From positions 1,936,129-2,000,128 of the forward strand of contig NZ_JH719395.1 of the NCBI RefSeq assembly GCF_000271845.1: 64,000 bases of DNA, given 5' to 3'. This document shows positions 56,412 through 64,000 of the stretch, one piece after another. The notes under the pieces were generated by a model that saw nothing but the letters and a program-made list of their open reading frames with translations, made no database searches and was not told where the DNA came from. This stretch comes from Rhizobium leguminosarum bv. trifolii WSM2297. GTDB lineage: Bacteria > Pseudomonadota > Alphaproteobacteria > Rhizobiales > Rhizobiaceae. Positions within the stretch are counted from its first letter, which is position 1. Every line of letters begins with the position of its first letter. The translations under genes were made by a program, and so were the position numbers.

Positions 56412-56599
56412 AACGCCTCGTTGAAACCGCAACACAGAAAGACATCGGCACGCTGGAGCGCCATGTTCTCGCCTCCCGCGACATCGCCACGCAGATAGGG
56501 GATCCGTTCCTCTCTTATCTCCTCTCGATGGCGCTGTTTACGATCTACGAAAAGAAGGCCCACCACGAGAATGAGGCGCTGAAGAGCAGCTTCGGCTGA
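56408..56599 (+). CDS. cinS: CinS-type small anti-repressor
   Basis: 63 residues starting MKRLVETATQKDIGTLERHV; overlapping the cinI stop by ATGA, so translationally coupled. Matches in position and size the known cinS product, which binds the repressor PraR and links population density to downstream quorum-sensing genes. Named from context and recalled sequence features; not verified by alignment. Confidence 0.8.
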   Translation: MKRLVETATQKDIGTLERHVLASRDIATQIGDPFLSYLLSMALFTIYEKKAHHENEALKSSFG

Positions 56600-56652
56600 G
56601 GGCGCGACCCCCTCCGCTGCACCCCGAAGACGAGCATGTCTCCCGGCGCCTC

Positions 56653-56694
56653 GCGCGCAGCCGCAAAACCAGTCCCCGTTTTGCGGCTGCGCGC
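56653..56694. terminator. Strong convergent hairpin, probable terminator
   Basis: Perfect 17-bp arms (GCGCGCAGCCGCAAAAC at 56653-56669, complement at 56678-56694), 8-base loop. Between cinS (plus) and the response regulator (minus). Lacks an evident T-tract on plus, hence moderate confidence. Confidence 0.65.
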
Positions 56695-56699
56695 CCCTA

Positions 56700-57068
56700 T
56701 CATGTCATCAAGGAATCTATGGTCGAGATCAGCACGTCGTGCATGTAGGGCTTCGGCAGGAAAGCGGTATTGGCGGGCAGCGCCATCGGGTCGAGCCGCA
56801 CCATGCCCGAGGTGATGATGATGCCGATATTCGGCCGCATCGCCCTCACCCGCTTGGCAAGCTGGATACCGTCCATCGAACCCGCCATGTTGACATCGGT
56901 GAACAGGATATCGACATCCTGCCGGCCCTTCAGCACCACCATCGCCTCGTCGGCATTCGCCGCCTCCAGCGCCACATGGCCGACATCTTCAAGCACATCG
57001 AGGACACTGAACCGGATCAGCGGCTCATCCTCGACGATAAGCACCACGGCACTGTTCAACGCCACCAT
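56700..57068 (-). CDS. Single-domain response regulator (CheY-like receiver)
   Basis: 122 residues, one receiver domain. Acid pocket E13/D14, phospho-acceptor D58 in LFTDVNMAG, S87 and K106 in FLPKPY. No output domain, so it acts through protein contacts or a phosphorelay. ATG 57068; no obvious kinase gene beside it. Confidence 0.92.
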   Translation of the reverse strand: MVALNSAVVLIVEDEPLIRFSVLDVLEDVGHVALEAANADEAMVVLKGRQDVDILFTDVNMAGSMDGIQLAKRVRAMRPNIGIIITSGMVRLDPMALPANTAFLPKPYMHDVLISTIDSLMT

Positions 57069-57289
57069 CCACGATCGCCTTCTTCATCGAATCCAATCTC
57101 TGTAATCGTCGCCCGCGCCACAAGGTTCCAGTGCCCGCACCCTTGAAATATGCATCGTCCACAGATGCTTGCGCTCTGCGCTTGTGGCTCCCTGCAATTT
57201 GCGTTAGAGCGAACCGATGCTGCGGGAACCATTGCCCCGGCATCTGGGTGCCGACCTCCGGCACCAAGGCGCCGGACATCCGGTGCTGA

Positions 57290-57365
57290 GGGCCTGTAGC
57301 TCAATGGTTAGAGCCGGCGGCTCATAACCGCTTGGTTGGGGGTTCGAGTCCCTCCGGGCCCACCA
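57290..57365 (+). tRNA. tRNA with CAU anticodon (tRNA-Ile2 lysidine type or tRNA-Met); island attachment site
   Basis: 76-nt tRNA with encoded CCA. Acceptor arms GGGCCTG / CGGGCCC, D-arm GCTC..GAGC, anticodon loop CTCATAA (CAU), T-loop TTCGAGT. The anticodon-stem and variable loop (CCGCTTGGTT) resemble E. coli tRNA-Ile2 (CAU, lysidine-modified) more than elongator tRNA-Met. Its 3' end is the likely integration site of the downstream element. Confidence 0.9.
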
Positions 57366-57431
57366 TTCCATTTGAAATCAATGACTTAGAAGCCGGTTTT
57401 TCCTGGGGAGACATCCAAGGGGAACATTGGT

Positions 57432-59049
57432 TTGTTCAATCCGGTCTATCTCGTAAAGTCACGGTGCGGCGTTTTCTACCTGCGTTGGCCACTACCGAAG
57501 CAGCTACATCCACAGAAAAAGGCATCTACGCTCAAGCTTTCTCTACAGACCCGTGACCCACGAAAAGCATTGCGCTTGTCCCGTTCTATGAGCCAGATAG
57601 GCGAACGATTGAACGAGTATGGAATTGCATACGGGATGCGGTACGAGGAACTTAGACGCGTATTGACTGATCATTTTCGGCGATTGCTGAACGCGGCTAA
57701 AGCTGAGATGAATGATACCGGTCCTCTGAACGAGTTGGATAGGCAGGCATACCTAACCAGCAAGCTTGTTGCCAAGCATGCGACGAAAACAGATACCCCA
57801 CTGTCTCTCGTCCAATCCGACGACGACCTTCTGACACGCTTCATCGACGAGTATGATCTCGACATTCAAAAGGACAGTTCGCAGTACGGCTGGCTAGATC
57901 GGGAAATGAAGCTGTCCTACCACGGCTTTGTTAAGGCCGTCCTTGCCTACGATAAGTCGTTGCAACGTTATGATTTCGAACGCGAACCAACGTCACCTAC
58001 CGATGATGCGATCCAGGCTGTCAAGGCTCCGGGTATGTCCATTACTGAAGTAGCCGCTGCCTACAGCAAGGAGAGGCAGCGCGGCAACGCATGGGCTGCA
58101 AAGACTATCATCGAGAAAGCGGACCATATCAAGCTGCTAGAGGAAATCCTGGGCGGCGGCACAGACGTACGTATGCTGACAGCTATGGAGGCCAAGCGCG
58201 TAAAAGACACTCTGCTTGCGTACCCGCGTAACCGTTCCAAGAACCCTATTACGAGAGGCAGGCCCCTAGCCGATGTCCTGAATCTTCCCGGCGTCCAGAT
58301 CATACAGGTCGCAACTATCAATAAGTACCTGCAAACCTATCACGAGCTGTTCGAGTGGGCGAAGCAGAACCATCACACCAGCGAGAACTTTTTCTCTGGC
58401 CTTGCCGTCAAGCAAACCAAGAAAAACAAGGATGGCGATCGGGACGCTTATACTGACGATCAAATCCACTTGATATTGCGAACAGTCCTGCACAATGAGG
58501 ACGGGCTAGTTACTAAACCGTACCAGAAATGGGCTACACTCATCGGCATCTATACGGGTGCCCGACTCGGCGAGATCGCGCAGCTACATCTCAAGGATAT
58601 CCACCAAGAGGACGGCATATGGGTCTTCAACATGAACGAGGAAGGCGACCGAAAGAGCTTAAAGACGTCTGCCGCTCGTCGTCTGGTCCCTATCCACAGC
58701 GAGCTTATCGAGGCCGGACTACTCGACTATATACATGGCGGACAAGAAGGCGACCAAGCTATTCCCCGATTTTAGCTACGACCCGAAGAATGGATGGGGA
58801 CGCCAGCAGAGCCGTTGGTTCAACGACAGGCTTCTTGTGCAGTTAGGGCTGAAATCCAAGACACGCGTGTTCCACAGCCTGCGTCACACAGTAAATACGC
58901 GCCTACTGCAAGCTGGCGTAGCCGATCCGCTCGTGAAATCAATCATCGGCCATGAGCAGGATGGCATGACCCACCGCCAGTATTTCAAGGAAGGTTTCAC
59001 ATTGCAGCAGCGCAACGAGGCGATGCAGAAGCTCGATTACAGCTTGTAA
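57432..59049 (+). pseudogene. Tyrosine-type site-specific integrase split by a frameshift
   Basis: Two adjacent frames make one phage-type integrase. Part 1 (57432-58775, TTG start after AAGGGGAAC) has the N-terminal arm-binding/core-binding regions and the first catalytic arginine in GARLGEIAQL near residue 377. Part 2 (from about 58735) carries HSLRHTVNTRLLQAG and GHEQDGMTHRQYF, the remaining R-H-Y active site. The join is near a TATATA run (58726-58731); loss of one TA would restore frame. Inactive or programmed frameshift or sequencing error cannot be told apart. The N terminus matches DUF6538-bearing integrases. Confidence 0.85.
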
Positions 59050-59264
59050 CCATGCTTGGCCGCCCACCTCTCCAGTTCCTCGTCTAGCTCCTCTTCTCGT
59101 ATCTGTTCGGGTGTCTTGTAGACCTGCGATGGTGGCGCATCCCTTGGCACGAGCCGAATGAACGCCCCGTTGATAAGGATCTCAGCCACAAAGCCTGCTT
59201 GCGCTGCGCCAAGGCACAGTGCTTTGACCTGACGCTGTGAAAGCGCCATGGCTTTATTTGCCAT
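59037..59264 (-). CDS. Small hypothetical protein
   Basis: 75 residues, ATG 59264 preceded by GGAAAGGATAACCAAT. Contains a C-terminal charged helix REEELDEELERWAAKHG. Overlaps the integrase 3' end by 13 bases on the opposite strand. Function unknown, island gene. Confidence 0.65.
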   Translation of the reverse strand: MANKAMALSQRQVKALCLGAAQAGFVAEILINGAFIRLVPRDAPPSQVYKTPEQIREEELDEELERWAAKHGYKL

Positions 59265-59327
59265 ATTGGTTATCCTTTCCGCGATGATGAACCGTGCCTC
59301 TGGGCGAGGCTTTGCAGAAGCTGACCG

Positions 59328-59570
59328 TTACCCAGCCGTCCGCTGTAACCGATCGATCAGAGCATGCACATCTAGCTCAATGATGTCGGCTAACGCCAGA
59401 AGCTCCAGCAAATCGACCCGCCGTTCACCGCTTTCTATGTTGGCGATGAACGGTTGGTGGCGTCCCAACGCCTTGGCTACCTGCGCCTGAGACAAGCCTT
59501 TAGCACGGCGCTGCTCTGCAATCGCCGCTATCAGCACCTGTTGCCTCTTTGAGTGCAGCGATTTCGCCAT
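59328..59570 (-). CDS. XRE-family transcriptional regulator
   Basis: 80 residues, essentially one HTH_3 domain: GLSQAQVAKALGRHQPFIANIESGERRVDLLELLALADIIELDVHALI. ATG 59570. Divergent from the membrane protein gene; two interlocking inverted repeats lie between and may be its operator. Confidence 0.9.
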   Translation of the reverse strand: MAKSLHSKRQQVLIAAIAEQRRAKGLSQAQVAKALGRHQPFIANIESGERRVDLLELLALADIIELDVHALIDRLQRTAG

Positions 59571-59602
59571 GCTCGGTTGACTGCCCCTTCAACCGTGCGG
59601 TA

Positions 59603-59639
59603 ATCCGATTTTCAGATTATCCAAAAATCGGATATCTGA
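59603..59639. promoter_or_regulatory. Interlocking inverted repeats, candidate XRE operator
   Basis: ATCCGATTTT (59603-59612) pairs with AAAATCGGAT (59624-59633); TCAGAT (59612-59617) pairs with ATCTGA (59634-59639). Located between the divergent XRE and membrane-protein genes. Confidence 0.6.
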
Positions 59640-59665
59640 CCCAGGTCGGGCGCGGGGGCAGGCAC

Positions 59666-60454
59666 TTGGAAATCATCATCATTGGGTTGCTGGCATGTGC
59701 TGGGTACAAGTTCTTTCGTCATACGACGAGCGCAGGCAGGGAGACTGTACGGGCCTTCGTCTACCTCGAAGCTTTGAAGCTTAGCGGATCGGAACATCGT
59801 GCAAACCAGAGTGCTGATACGATGCGCGACCTTGCTTCCGATCAGATGAGGAATGTCGCCCTTATGGCCAAGCATCAGTTGCAGACGGTGCATGGTGGCA
59901 AGCAGCTTCCAATTATCGGCTACGCCTATCGTCGGGGCATGAAGGCAGCGATGCCCGCGTGGTATCGGTACATAGCGCTGTCCGCGCCGCAGACTGTCGT
60001 ACTGGATACCGCGTACGGCAGCGGTAGCCCCGCCACCAAAGCTGACGAGCCGCAAGCCGATAGGCAATTAAACGCGGATGACACCTACGACGCTTTCCAC
60101 CAGACCTTCGCGGACGAGGTTCACCGGCTGTCCGGCAGGAGCAGTAGCGAACTCAACATTATAGACTTCACGGAAGACGAGCCGTTGCAACGAGCCTATC
60201 GGAACAGTGTTGACCCTCTCGTTCTCGCAGCCGCGTTTTGTCACAAGCACGGTCTGACGGCGGAACGCTACCAGACCTACGAAAGCTATTATGCTGCCTT
60301 CCAGAACGAGCTTAGACGTTTTGCAGCCGATACGGTGCAGTGGCGTCGCTGGCTTGAGAAGGCCGATCAGGCTCGGATCAACAGTAGCTTCGAACGGGGC
60401 ATTCACCCGCGCCTTGCGGCAGATGGCTATTTCCGGTTCGTGACCCAGCGCTGA
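59666..60454 (+). CDS. Unrecognised membrane-anchored protein of the island
   Basis: 262 residues if TTG 59666 (preceded by GGGGGCAGGCAC) is the start; the same frame extends back to 59549 into the operator area. One N-terminal helix EIIIIGLLACAGYKFF, then a soluble region rich in His, Gln and acidic residues (LASDQMRNVALMAKHQL, DDTYDAFHQTFADEVHRLSG). I do not recognise the family. The nuclease gene starts four bases after its stop, so they are probably made together. Confidence 0.65.
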   Translation: MEIIIIGLLACAGYKFFRHTTSAGRETVRAFVYLEALKLSGSEHRANQSADTMRDLASDQMRNVALMAKHQLQTVHGGKQLPIIGYAYRRGMKAAMPAWYRYIALSAPQTVVLDTAYGSGSPATKADEPQADRQLNADDTYDAFHQTFADEVHRLSGRSSSELNIIDFTEDEPLQRAYRNSVDPLVLAAAFCHKHGLTAERYQTYESYYAAFQNELRRFAADTVQWRRWLEKADQARINSSFERGIHPRLAADGYFRFVTQR

Positions 60455-60458
60455 CAGC

Positions 60459-60902
60459 ATGCGCAACCGCATTCCCGGCGACTTGCCAGTCTGGCTATTC
60501 ATACTAGTTGGTCTCGCATTCCTCGCCACTTGTCCGGCTGGTGCCGATATCGCGCAACCGGGATACCAGCGTTGCGGCACTGGTCCACGGTTCAATTGCA
60601 TCGTGGATGGCGACACGCTCTGGAACAACGGCGTCAAAATCCGTATTGCCGACATCGATACACCGGAGATCAGCCAGCCCCATTGTGCAGCCGAAAAGGC
60701 GCTAGGAGAACGAGCAACTGTAAGGCTCATGGAACTGGTCAATGACGGCCCCTTCGAGACATTGGCATGGAAAAACCGGGACAAAGACAGGAATGGGCGC
60801 AAGCTCCGGGTACTGGTACGGAATGGCCAATCCCTTGGTGGCATTCTCGTGTCAGAAGGCTTGGCCCGAACATGGACAGGGCAGCGGCATCCATGGTGCT
60901 GA
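60459..60902 (+). CDS. Secreted thermonuclease-like (SNase) protein
   Basis: 147 residues; signal peptide (VWLFILVGLAFLATCPAGAD). SNase motifs VDGDTLWNNGVKIRIADIDTPE near 48 (the arginine and glutamate of the active site) and DRNGRKLRVLVRNG near 108 (second arginine). Probable exported DNA/RNA nuclease. Short for the family but complete through the last strand. Confidence 0.9.
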   Translation: MRNRIPGDLPVWLFILVGLAFLATCPAGADIAQPGYQRCGTGPRFNCIVDGDTLWNNGVKIRIADIDTPEISQPHCAAEKALGERATVRLMELVNDGPFETLAWKNRDKDRNGRKLRVLVRNGQSLGGILVSEGLARTWTGQRHPWC

Positions 60903-61780
60903 TCGGCCTCCCGTACAGCACACTCGAATAGGCGTTTAAAACAGGGCAAGGTTGTAGACCAGCCTACAGGAATATGAACTATATCAAAGGCATGCCGTAA
61001 TTTTAGCAATGCCGGAAATTCCCGCATTTGGCCATAGGCTCACCTCTTGCTGTCTCGGCACTCATTGCCTATCCCAGCCCCTGTTCGCGCCCTGGCGGGC
61101 ATCTGTGGCCGCAAGAGAGGACACAGGAAAGCAATCCATCCAATCAAGTTATGGAATGAACAGTCTCGACTCGAAAGCCACGATTAAATACCGAAAGCCC
61201 TCTGTATCGTCGAAGCTGTAAATCGCGGCCGTATAACAACAGACATAACGACCCGTGAACTAGTGTGTTATAACTGGATCGTACTTAACTCTGATCTTGT
61301 TGTAATTCATTCTGCTGAAAGCTGGTTTGTTAATCTGTAGTTCTTGATTATTGAACCGGCAGTAGGCAGTGCTAGGTGCACAAGTCCACAGAGATGATTG
61401 TAGGTCTATTGAAACCGAATAGATATTCCATCTAGTGCCACCATTGTCATCTATCCGGTATTGAGATCTATATGTATTTCATAGTTATACGTAGGATTTA
61501 TCTTCAGTTATATAATCCTGTAAGTTATGCATTGCATTACATATGGCATATAACTATCGGCATGTATGTATTATTACTGCATTACCGCCGGCATGTTCAC
61601 TTATCATTCCTATATGTACGACATGTAATCTGACCTAGTATAATCTTCCGGATTGTATTCTCTACATTCCACTGTATCTAACTGTTCATATATACATTCG
61701 TATATCTGCTTAAACCGATACATCACCTGTTATTCCTAAAAGGGTCCGGAACCACAAAAGCCAGCCGAGCTCTTCATAAC
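60903..61780. other. AT-rich non-coding stretch
   Basis: 878 bp with no supported gene; composition turns visibly AT-rich from about 61230 to 61740, with many TATATG/CATATA words (for example CATATGGCATAT around 61541). It separates the nuclease from the serine resolvase. Nothing like tandem iterons or a hairpin terminator is clear. Confidence 0.7.
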
Positions 61781-62338
61781 TCATTGCTTTTCAATGATCT
61801 TTTGAACAGTCGCCTTTGAGAAGCCAATTTCCTCGGCCACCTTGCGAATGCTCATGCCCTGGTCTCGTAAATCAAAGACCCTAGTGCGAACTTCCTCGGT
61901 CACAAGAGCCGGTCTACCGCCTGTACGGCCCTCAGCTTTCGCTCTGGCAATTCCTTCCACTTGCCGCTCTCTGCGGATGTCAGTTTCAAATTCAGCGATC
62001 AAAGCTAGTATGCCCATCACAAGCTTGCCGGTTCGGCTGCTGGTATCAATTGCGGTATCGTCCAGCACCTTGAAGGAAACCCCGCGCTTGTCGATGTCGC
62101 TTACGATCTTGTAGAGATCCGCCGTGGACCGAGCCAATCGATCAAGCTTGGTCACAAGTAGCGTATCGCCTTCCCGCAAATACCGAAGGCATTCAGCCAA
62201 TGCCGGACGCTCGCCGTCAAGGCCGGATCGCTTCTCGGTAAATACCTTTGTAGCTCCGGCTGCTTCGAGCCTCGCAACCTGACTGGAATGGTCCTGCTGG
62301 CTTGTTGATACCCGCGCATAACCGACAACTGCACCCAT
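61781..62338 (-). CDS. Serine recombinase, Tn3-type resolvase/invertase
   Basis: 185 residues. Catalytic Ser11 in GYARVSTSQQD; further signature TKLDRLARS near 65 and arginine-rich GRPALVTEE linker; C-terminal HTH QGMSIRKVAEEIGFSKATVQKII. Resolves cointegrates or inverts segments at res sites. TGTAC repeats upstream (62366-62584) may be its sites. Confidence 0.93.
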   Translation of the reverse strand: MGAVVGYARVSTSQQDHSSQVARLEAAGATKVFTEKRSGLDGERPALAECLRYLREGDTLLVTKLDRLARSTADLYKIVSDIDKRGVSFKVLDDTAIDTSSRTGKLVMGILALIAEFETDIRRERQVEGIARAKAEGRTGGRPALVTEEVRTRVFDLRDQGMSIRKVAEEIGFSKATVQKIIEKQ

Positions 62339-62340
62339 TA

Positions 62341-62600
62341 CGTACCCCTATCTCTTAAAGTGATGTGTACGGTCAATTAGTGTACTCTATCTGTACAGTC
62401 AAGAGCGCTGTGCTGAAAAGGTATACCTTTATGTACGAAGGTCGGTGACGATCCGGCTCCGAGCTATATCGCTGTCCGTAACGGCCATGCCCGCTGGCTG
62501 CAGTGTACGAAGAAGCTGGAGCGGCTTTGCGGACAGGGGAGAACGTGCCGTTCCCAGCAGTCGCTACGGTATACCCTCATGTACAACGCGCCACCCCTCG
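62341..62600. promoter_or_regulatory. TGTAC-rich region upstream of the resolvase, possible res site
   Basis: Six TGTAC words between 62366 and 62584 (62366, 62381, 62392, 62432, 62504, 62580), including a near repeat GGTATACCyTyATGTAC at 62420-62436 and 62568-62584. Within 260 bp of the resolvase start, which fits a three-subsite res, unproven. Confidence 0.4.
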
Positions 62601-62850
62601 CCTTATGCCCTCTGTCAAGAAAGAAGCTTGCGCATAATGGCCGCACACTATTGCGGGCGCATCTTTCAGTTATACCAAGGAACGGATGCACCATGGGGGG
62701 GAAACGCCAATACGCAGGCACTTAAATACCCCAACGCAAAATTTTCTAGTTTCCTGGATCCCGCACATGCAAACGCACTACAAATCCCGTAGCGATTGCA
62801 TTAATCAGTGACTGGCACCAAACCTCATATACCTCACGAGAGTCAAATAG

Positions 62851-63279
62851 ATGGCGTCGATTATGTTCCGCGGATTCATGATTATAGCGGTGATGTTTGT
62901 TGTGGTGGTAGCATGGTTGTACTGGGGCATGGCAGGCCCACGCATTTCCGAGCTGTTCATTACTGAGGGCTTTCTCAAGCTGCCGCTGTCCCTCGCACCT
63001 CCTATAGAAAGTCTTCCTACGGGCGACAACGTGATGGAGAAGGCAGGCCAGTGGGGCGACGGCTTTGGAGCGCTCAATGCACTATTCGCCGGACTAGCGT
63101 TTACAGGCGCTTTGGCCGCGCTTTTTATGCAAGGACACGCCGCGGACAAGCAGAACAAAGATTACCACCGCCAACGATTTGAAAGCTCATACTTCGAGCT
63201 ACTGGCACTACTCCGCGAGACTCGCCGCGAAGTGCGCTTCCGCTACAGCCTGCCATACCGGAAGGCAAACAAGATGTGA
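62851..63279 (+). pseudogene. Truncated abortive-infection protein (PutAbiC-like), cut by IS66
   Basis: First 142 residues only. Two N-terminal helices (MFVVVVAWLYWGMA near 15 and GALNALFAGLAFTGALAALFM near 73) and then AADKQNKDYHRQRFESSYFELLALLRETRREV, the pattern of the putative phage abortive infection family, whose members are usually two to three times longer. The reading frame ends at TGA 63277-63279, inside the IS left end. Family call by pattern, moderate. Confidence 0.6.
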
Positions 63280-63364
63280 GCGTCCGGTGATCGGATTTTG
63301 GTTAGGTGCGGGATTGGCGCAAGTTACGACACAGATGATTCATTTGTGACGTAACAGGGTATGA

Positions 63365-63739
63365 ATGGCCAAGGTTGAGATTCTGACGGGTGCCGAGCGA
63401 CAACGTCGCTGGTCGACGGAACTGAAGCTTTCGATATTGCAAGAAGCGTTCAGCGCGGATGGCACCGTTTCGGATGTCGCGCGCCGGCACGACGTTCTTC
63501 CACAGCAGATTTACGCCTGGCGAAAGAAGCTCTTGCCAGCCGAATCTCCCCAGACGTTCATCCCGGTATCGCTTATCGGAGCGTCGGAGAGCGTTAGTGA
63601 CGGTTCCAAGAGGAGCAGTGCTCGGTCGAGATGCAAAGACGTTGAGATCGTCCTGAGGAATGGCCGCTTACTGAGAATTGCAGCGGACATGGATCTCGAA
63701 GTGCTATCGTCACTGGTCGCTTGTGTGGAGGCGGCATGA
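63365..63739 (+). CDS. IS66 TnpA-like accessory protein
   Basis: 124 residues; an N-terminal HTH (RRWSTELKLSILQEAFSADGTVSDVARRHDVLPQQIYAWRKKLL) typical of the IS66 orf1 / transposase-8-like family. Overlaps tnpB by four bases. No catalytic residues, DNA-binding helper. Confidence 0.92.
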   Translation: MAKVEILTGAERQRRWSTELKLSILQEAFSADGTVSDVARRHDVLPQQIYAWRKKLLPAESPQTFIPVSLIGASESVSDGSKRSSARSRCKDVEIVLRNGRLLRIAADMDLEVLSSLVACVEAA

Positions 63740-64000
63740 TCGGGCCTTCGGGGAATGTGCGGGTTTATCTGGCCTGCGGGGTGACCGACATGCGGCGTGG
63801 CATTGATGGACTGTCGGCGCTTGTCGAGACGGCTATCAAGGAGGTGCCGGGCTCCGGCGCAATCTTCGGCTTCCGCGGAAAACGCGCTGATCGGATCAAA
63901 CTTTTATGGTGGGATGGCCAAGGGTTTTGCCTGTTTTACAAAATTTTTGGAACGCGGATACTTTCCCTGGCCGACGGCGAAAGATGGGGTTGCGCATCTG
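63736..64000 (+). pseudogene. IS66 TnpB with a probable one-base frameshift (3' end outside window)
   Basis: Reads MIGPSGNVRVYLACGVTDMRRGIDGL, then FGFRGKRADRIKLLWWDGQGFCLFYK, clear IS66 orf2. After the AAAATTTTT run (63940-63948) the frame gives non-family sequence; removing one T restores LERGYFPWPTAKDGVAHL, the family sequence. So tnpB is likely frameshifted, or the run causes slippage. Confidence 0.8.

Larger units (their letters stand above)
63276..64000 (+). mobile_element. IS66-family insertion sequence, left end, truncated by the window
   Basis: Left end GTGAGCGTCCGGTGATCGG (63276 on) resembles IS66 terminal repeats. Contains tnpA and tnpB in the standard overlapping order (ATGA at 63736). 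The third gene (large transposase) and right end lie beyond the window. Inserted in the abortive-infection gene. Confidence 0.88.

Noticed and set aside
61009..61221. 70-residue plus-strand frame after the nuclease
   Set aside because: No ribosome site and no recognisable pattern.
61230..61740. Replication origin in the AT-rich tract
   Set aside because: No iterons, DnaA boxes or rep gene nearby; composition alone is not enough.
1..64000. CRISPR array or rRNA genes
   Set aside because: No regularly spaced direct repeats and no rRNA-like stretches were seen.

Overview
The window looks like chromosomal DNA of a Rhizobium species close to R. leguminosarum / R. etli. The evidence is dense GC-rich coding on both strands, recognisable rhizobial genes (the cinR-cinI-cinS quorum-sensing locus, metF and metH with an ArsR/methyltransferase-type regulator), many polyamine- and sugar-type ABC importers, and rhizobial intergenic palindromes (RIME-like GC-rich hairpins and other palindromic elements). 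All assignments are read from sequence and translation alone; no database search was run.

Layout. 1-17 kb is core metabolism and envelope: a GH25 lysozyme-like lipoprotein (5' end cut), a lytic transglycosylase, two EamA transporters, metF with its regulator, the ABC-F factor ettA, an RNase T2, an alpha/beta hydrolase, a CoA-transferase plus thiamine-diphosphate enzyme pair, RidA, an L,D-transpeptidase and an orphan ParA ATPase. 17-31 kb is a nitrogen-compound catabolic region: an amino acid permease, a glutamine-synthetase-like ligase, an aldehyde dehydrogenase and an iron alcohol dehydrogenase on the minus strand, N-formylglutamate amidohydrolase, an RpiR regulator, a complete ABC importer and a proline racemase-family enzyme. 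31-38.5 kb is a sugar or aminosugar unit: an ABC importer with an oxidoreductase, divergent from an N-acetylglucosamine-type kinase and a GntR/UTRA regulator. 38.5-43 kb holds a VapC/Phd-type toxin-antitoxin pair and metH. 43-52 kb holds an AGE-family epimerase and a second polyamine-type importer followed by hydantoin-racemase-like and flavin-reductase genes, with a divergent GntR/FCD regulator. 52-57 kb contains small conserved proteins, cinR-cinI-cinS and a single-domain response regulator.

At 57,290-57,365 a CAU-anticodon tRNA marks the edge of an integrated element. Directly downstream are a tyrosine integrase split by a frameshift, a small XRE repressor divergent from a membrane-anchored unknown protein, a secreted thermonuclease-like protein, a long AT-rich non-coding stretch, a serine resolvase with repeated TGTAC motifs upstream, and a probable abortive-infection (PutAbiC-like) gene truncated by an IS66-family element. 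The IS runs off the window end, and its tnpB carries an apparent one-base frameshift. The right end of the island is not in the window.

Most notable observations: (1) an identical 16-bp palindrome sits upstream of both the ArsR/methyltransferase regulator-metF operon and metH, 37.6 kb apart, suggesting one methionine-cycle regulon; (2) the tRNA-borne island carries a disrupted phage-defence gene and an unrecognised membrane protein plus exported nuclease pair under a probable XRE operator; (3) the cinI leader has an unusual palindrome and a tandem repeat; (4) a 25-residue single-pass membrane protein gene lies at 3406-3483.
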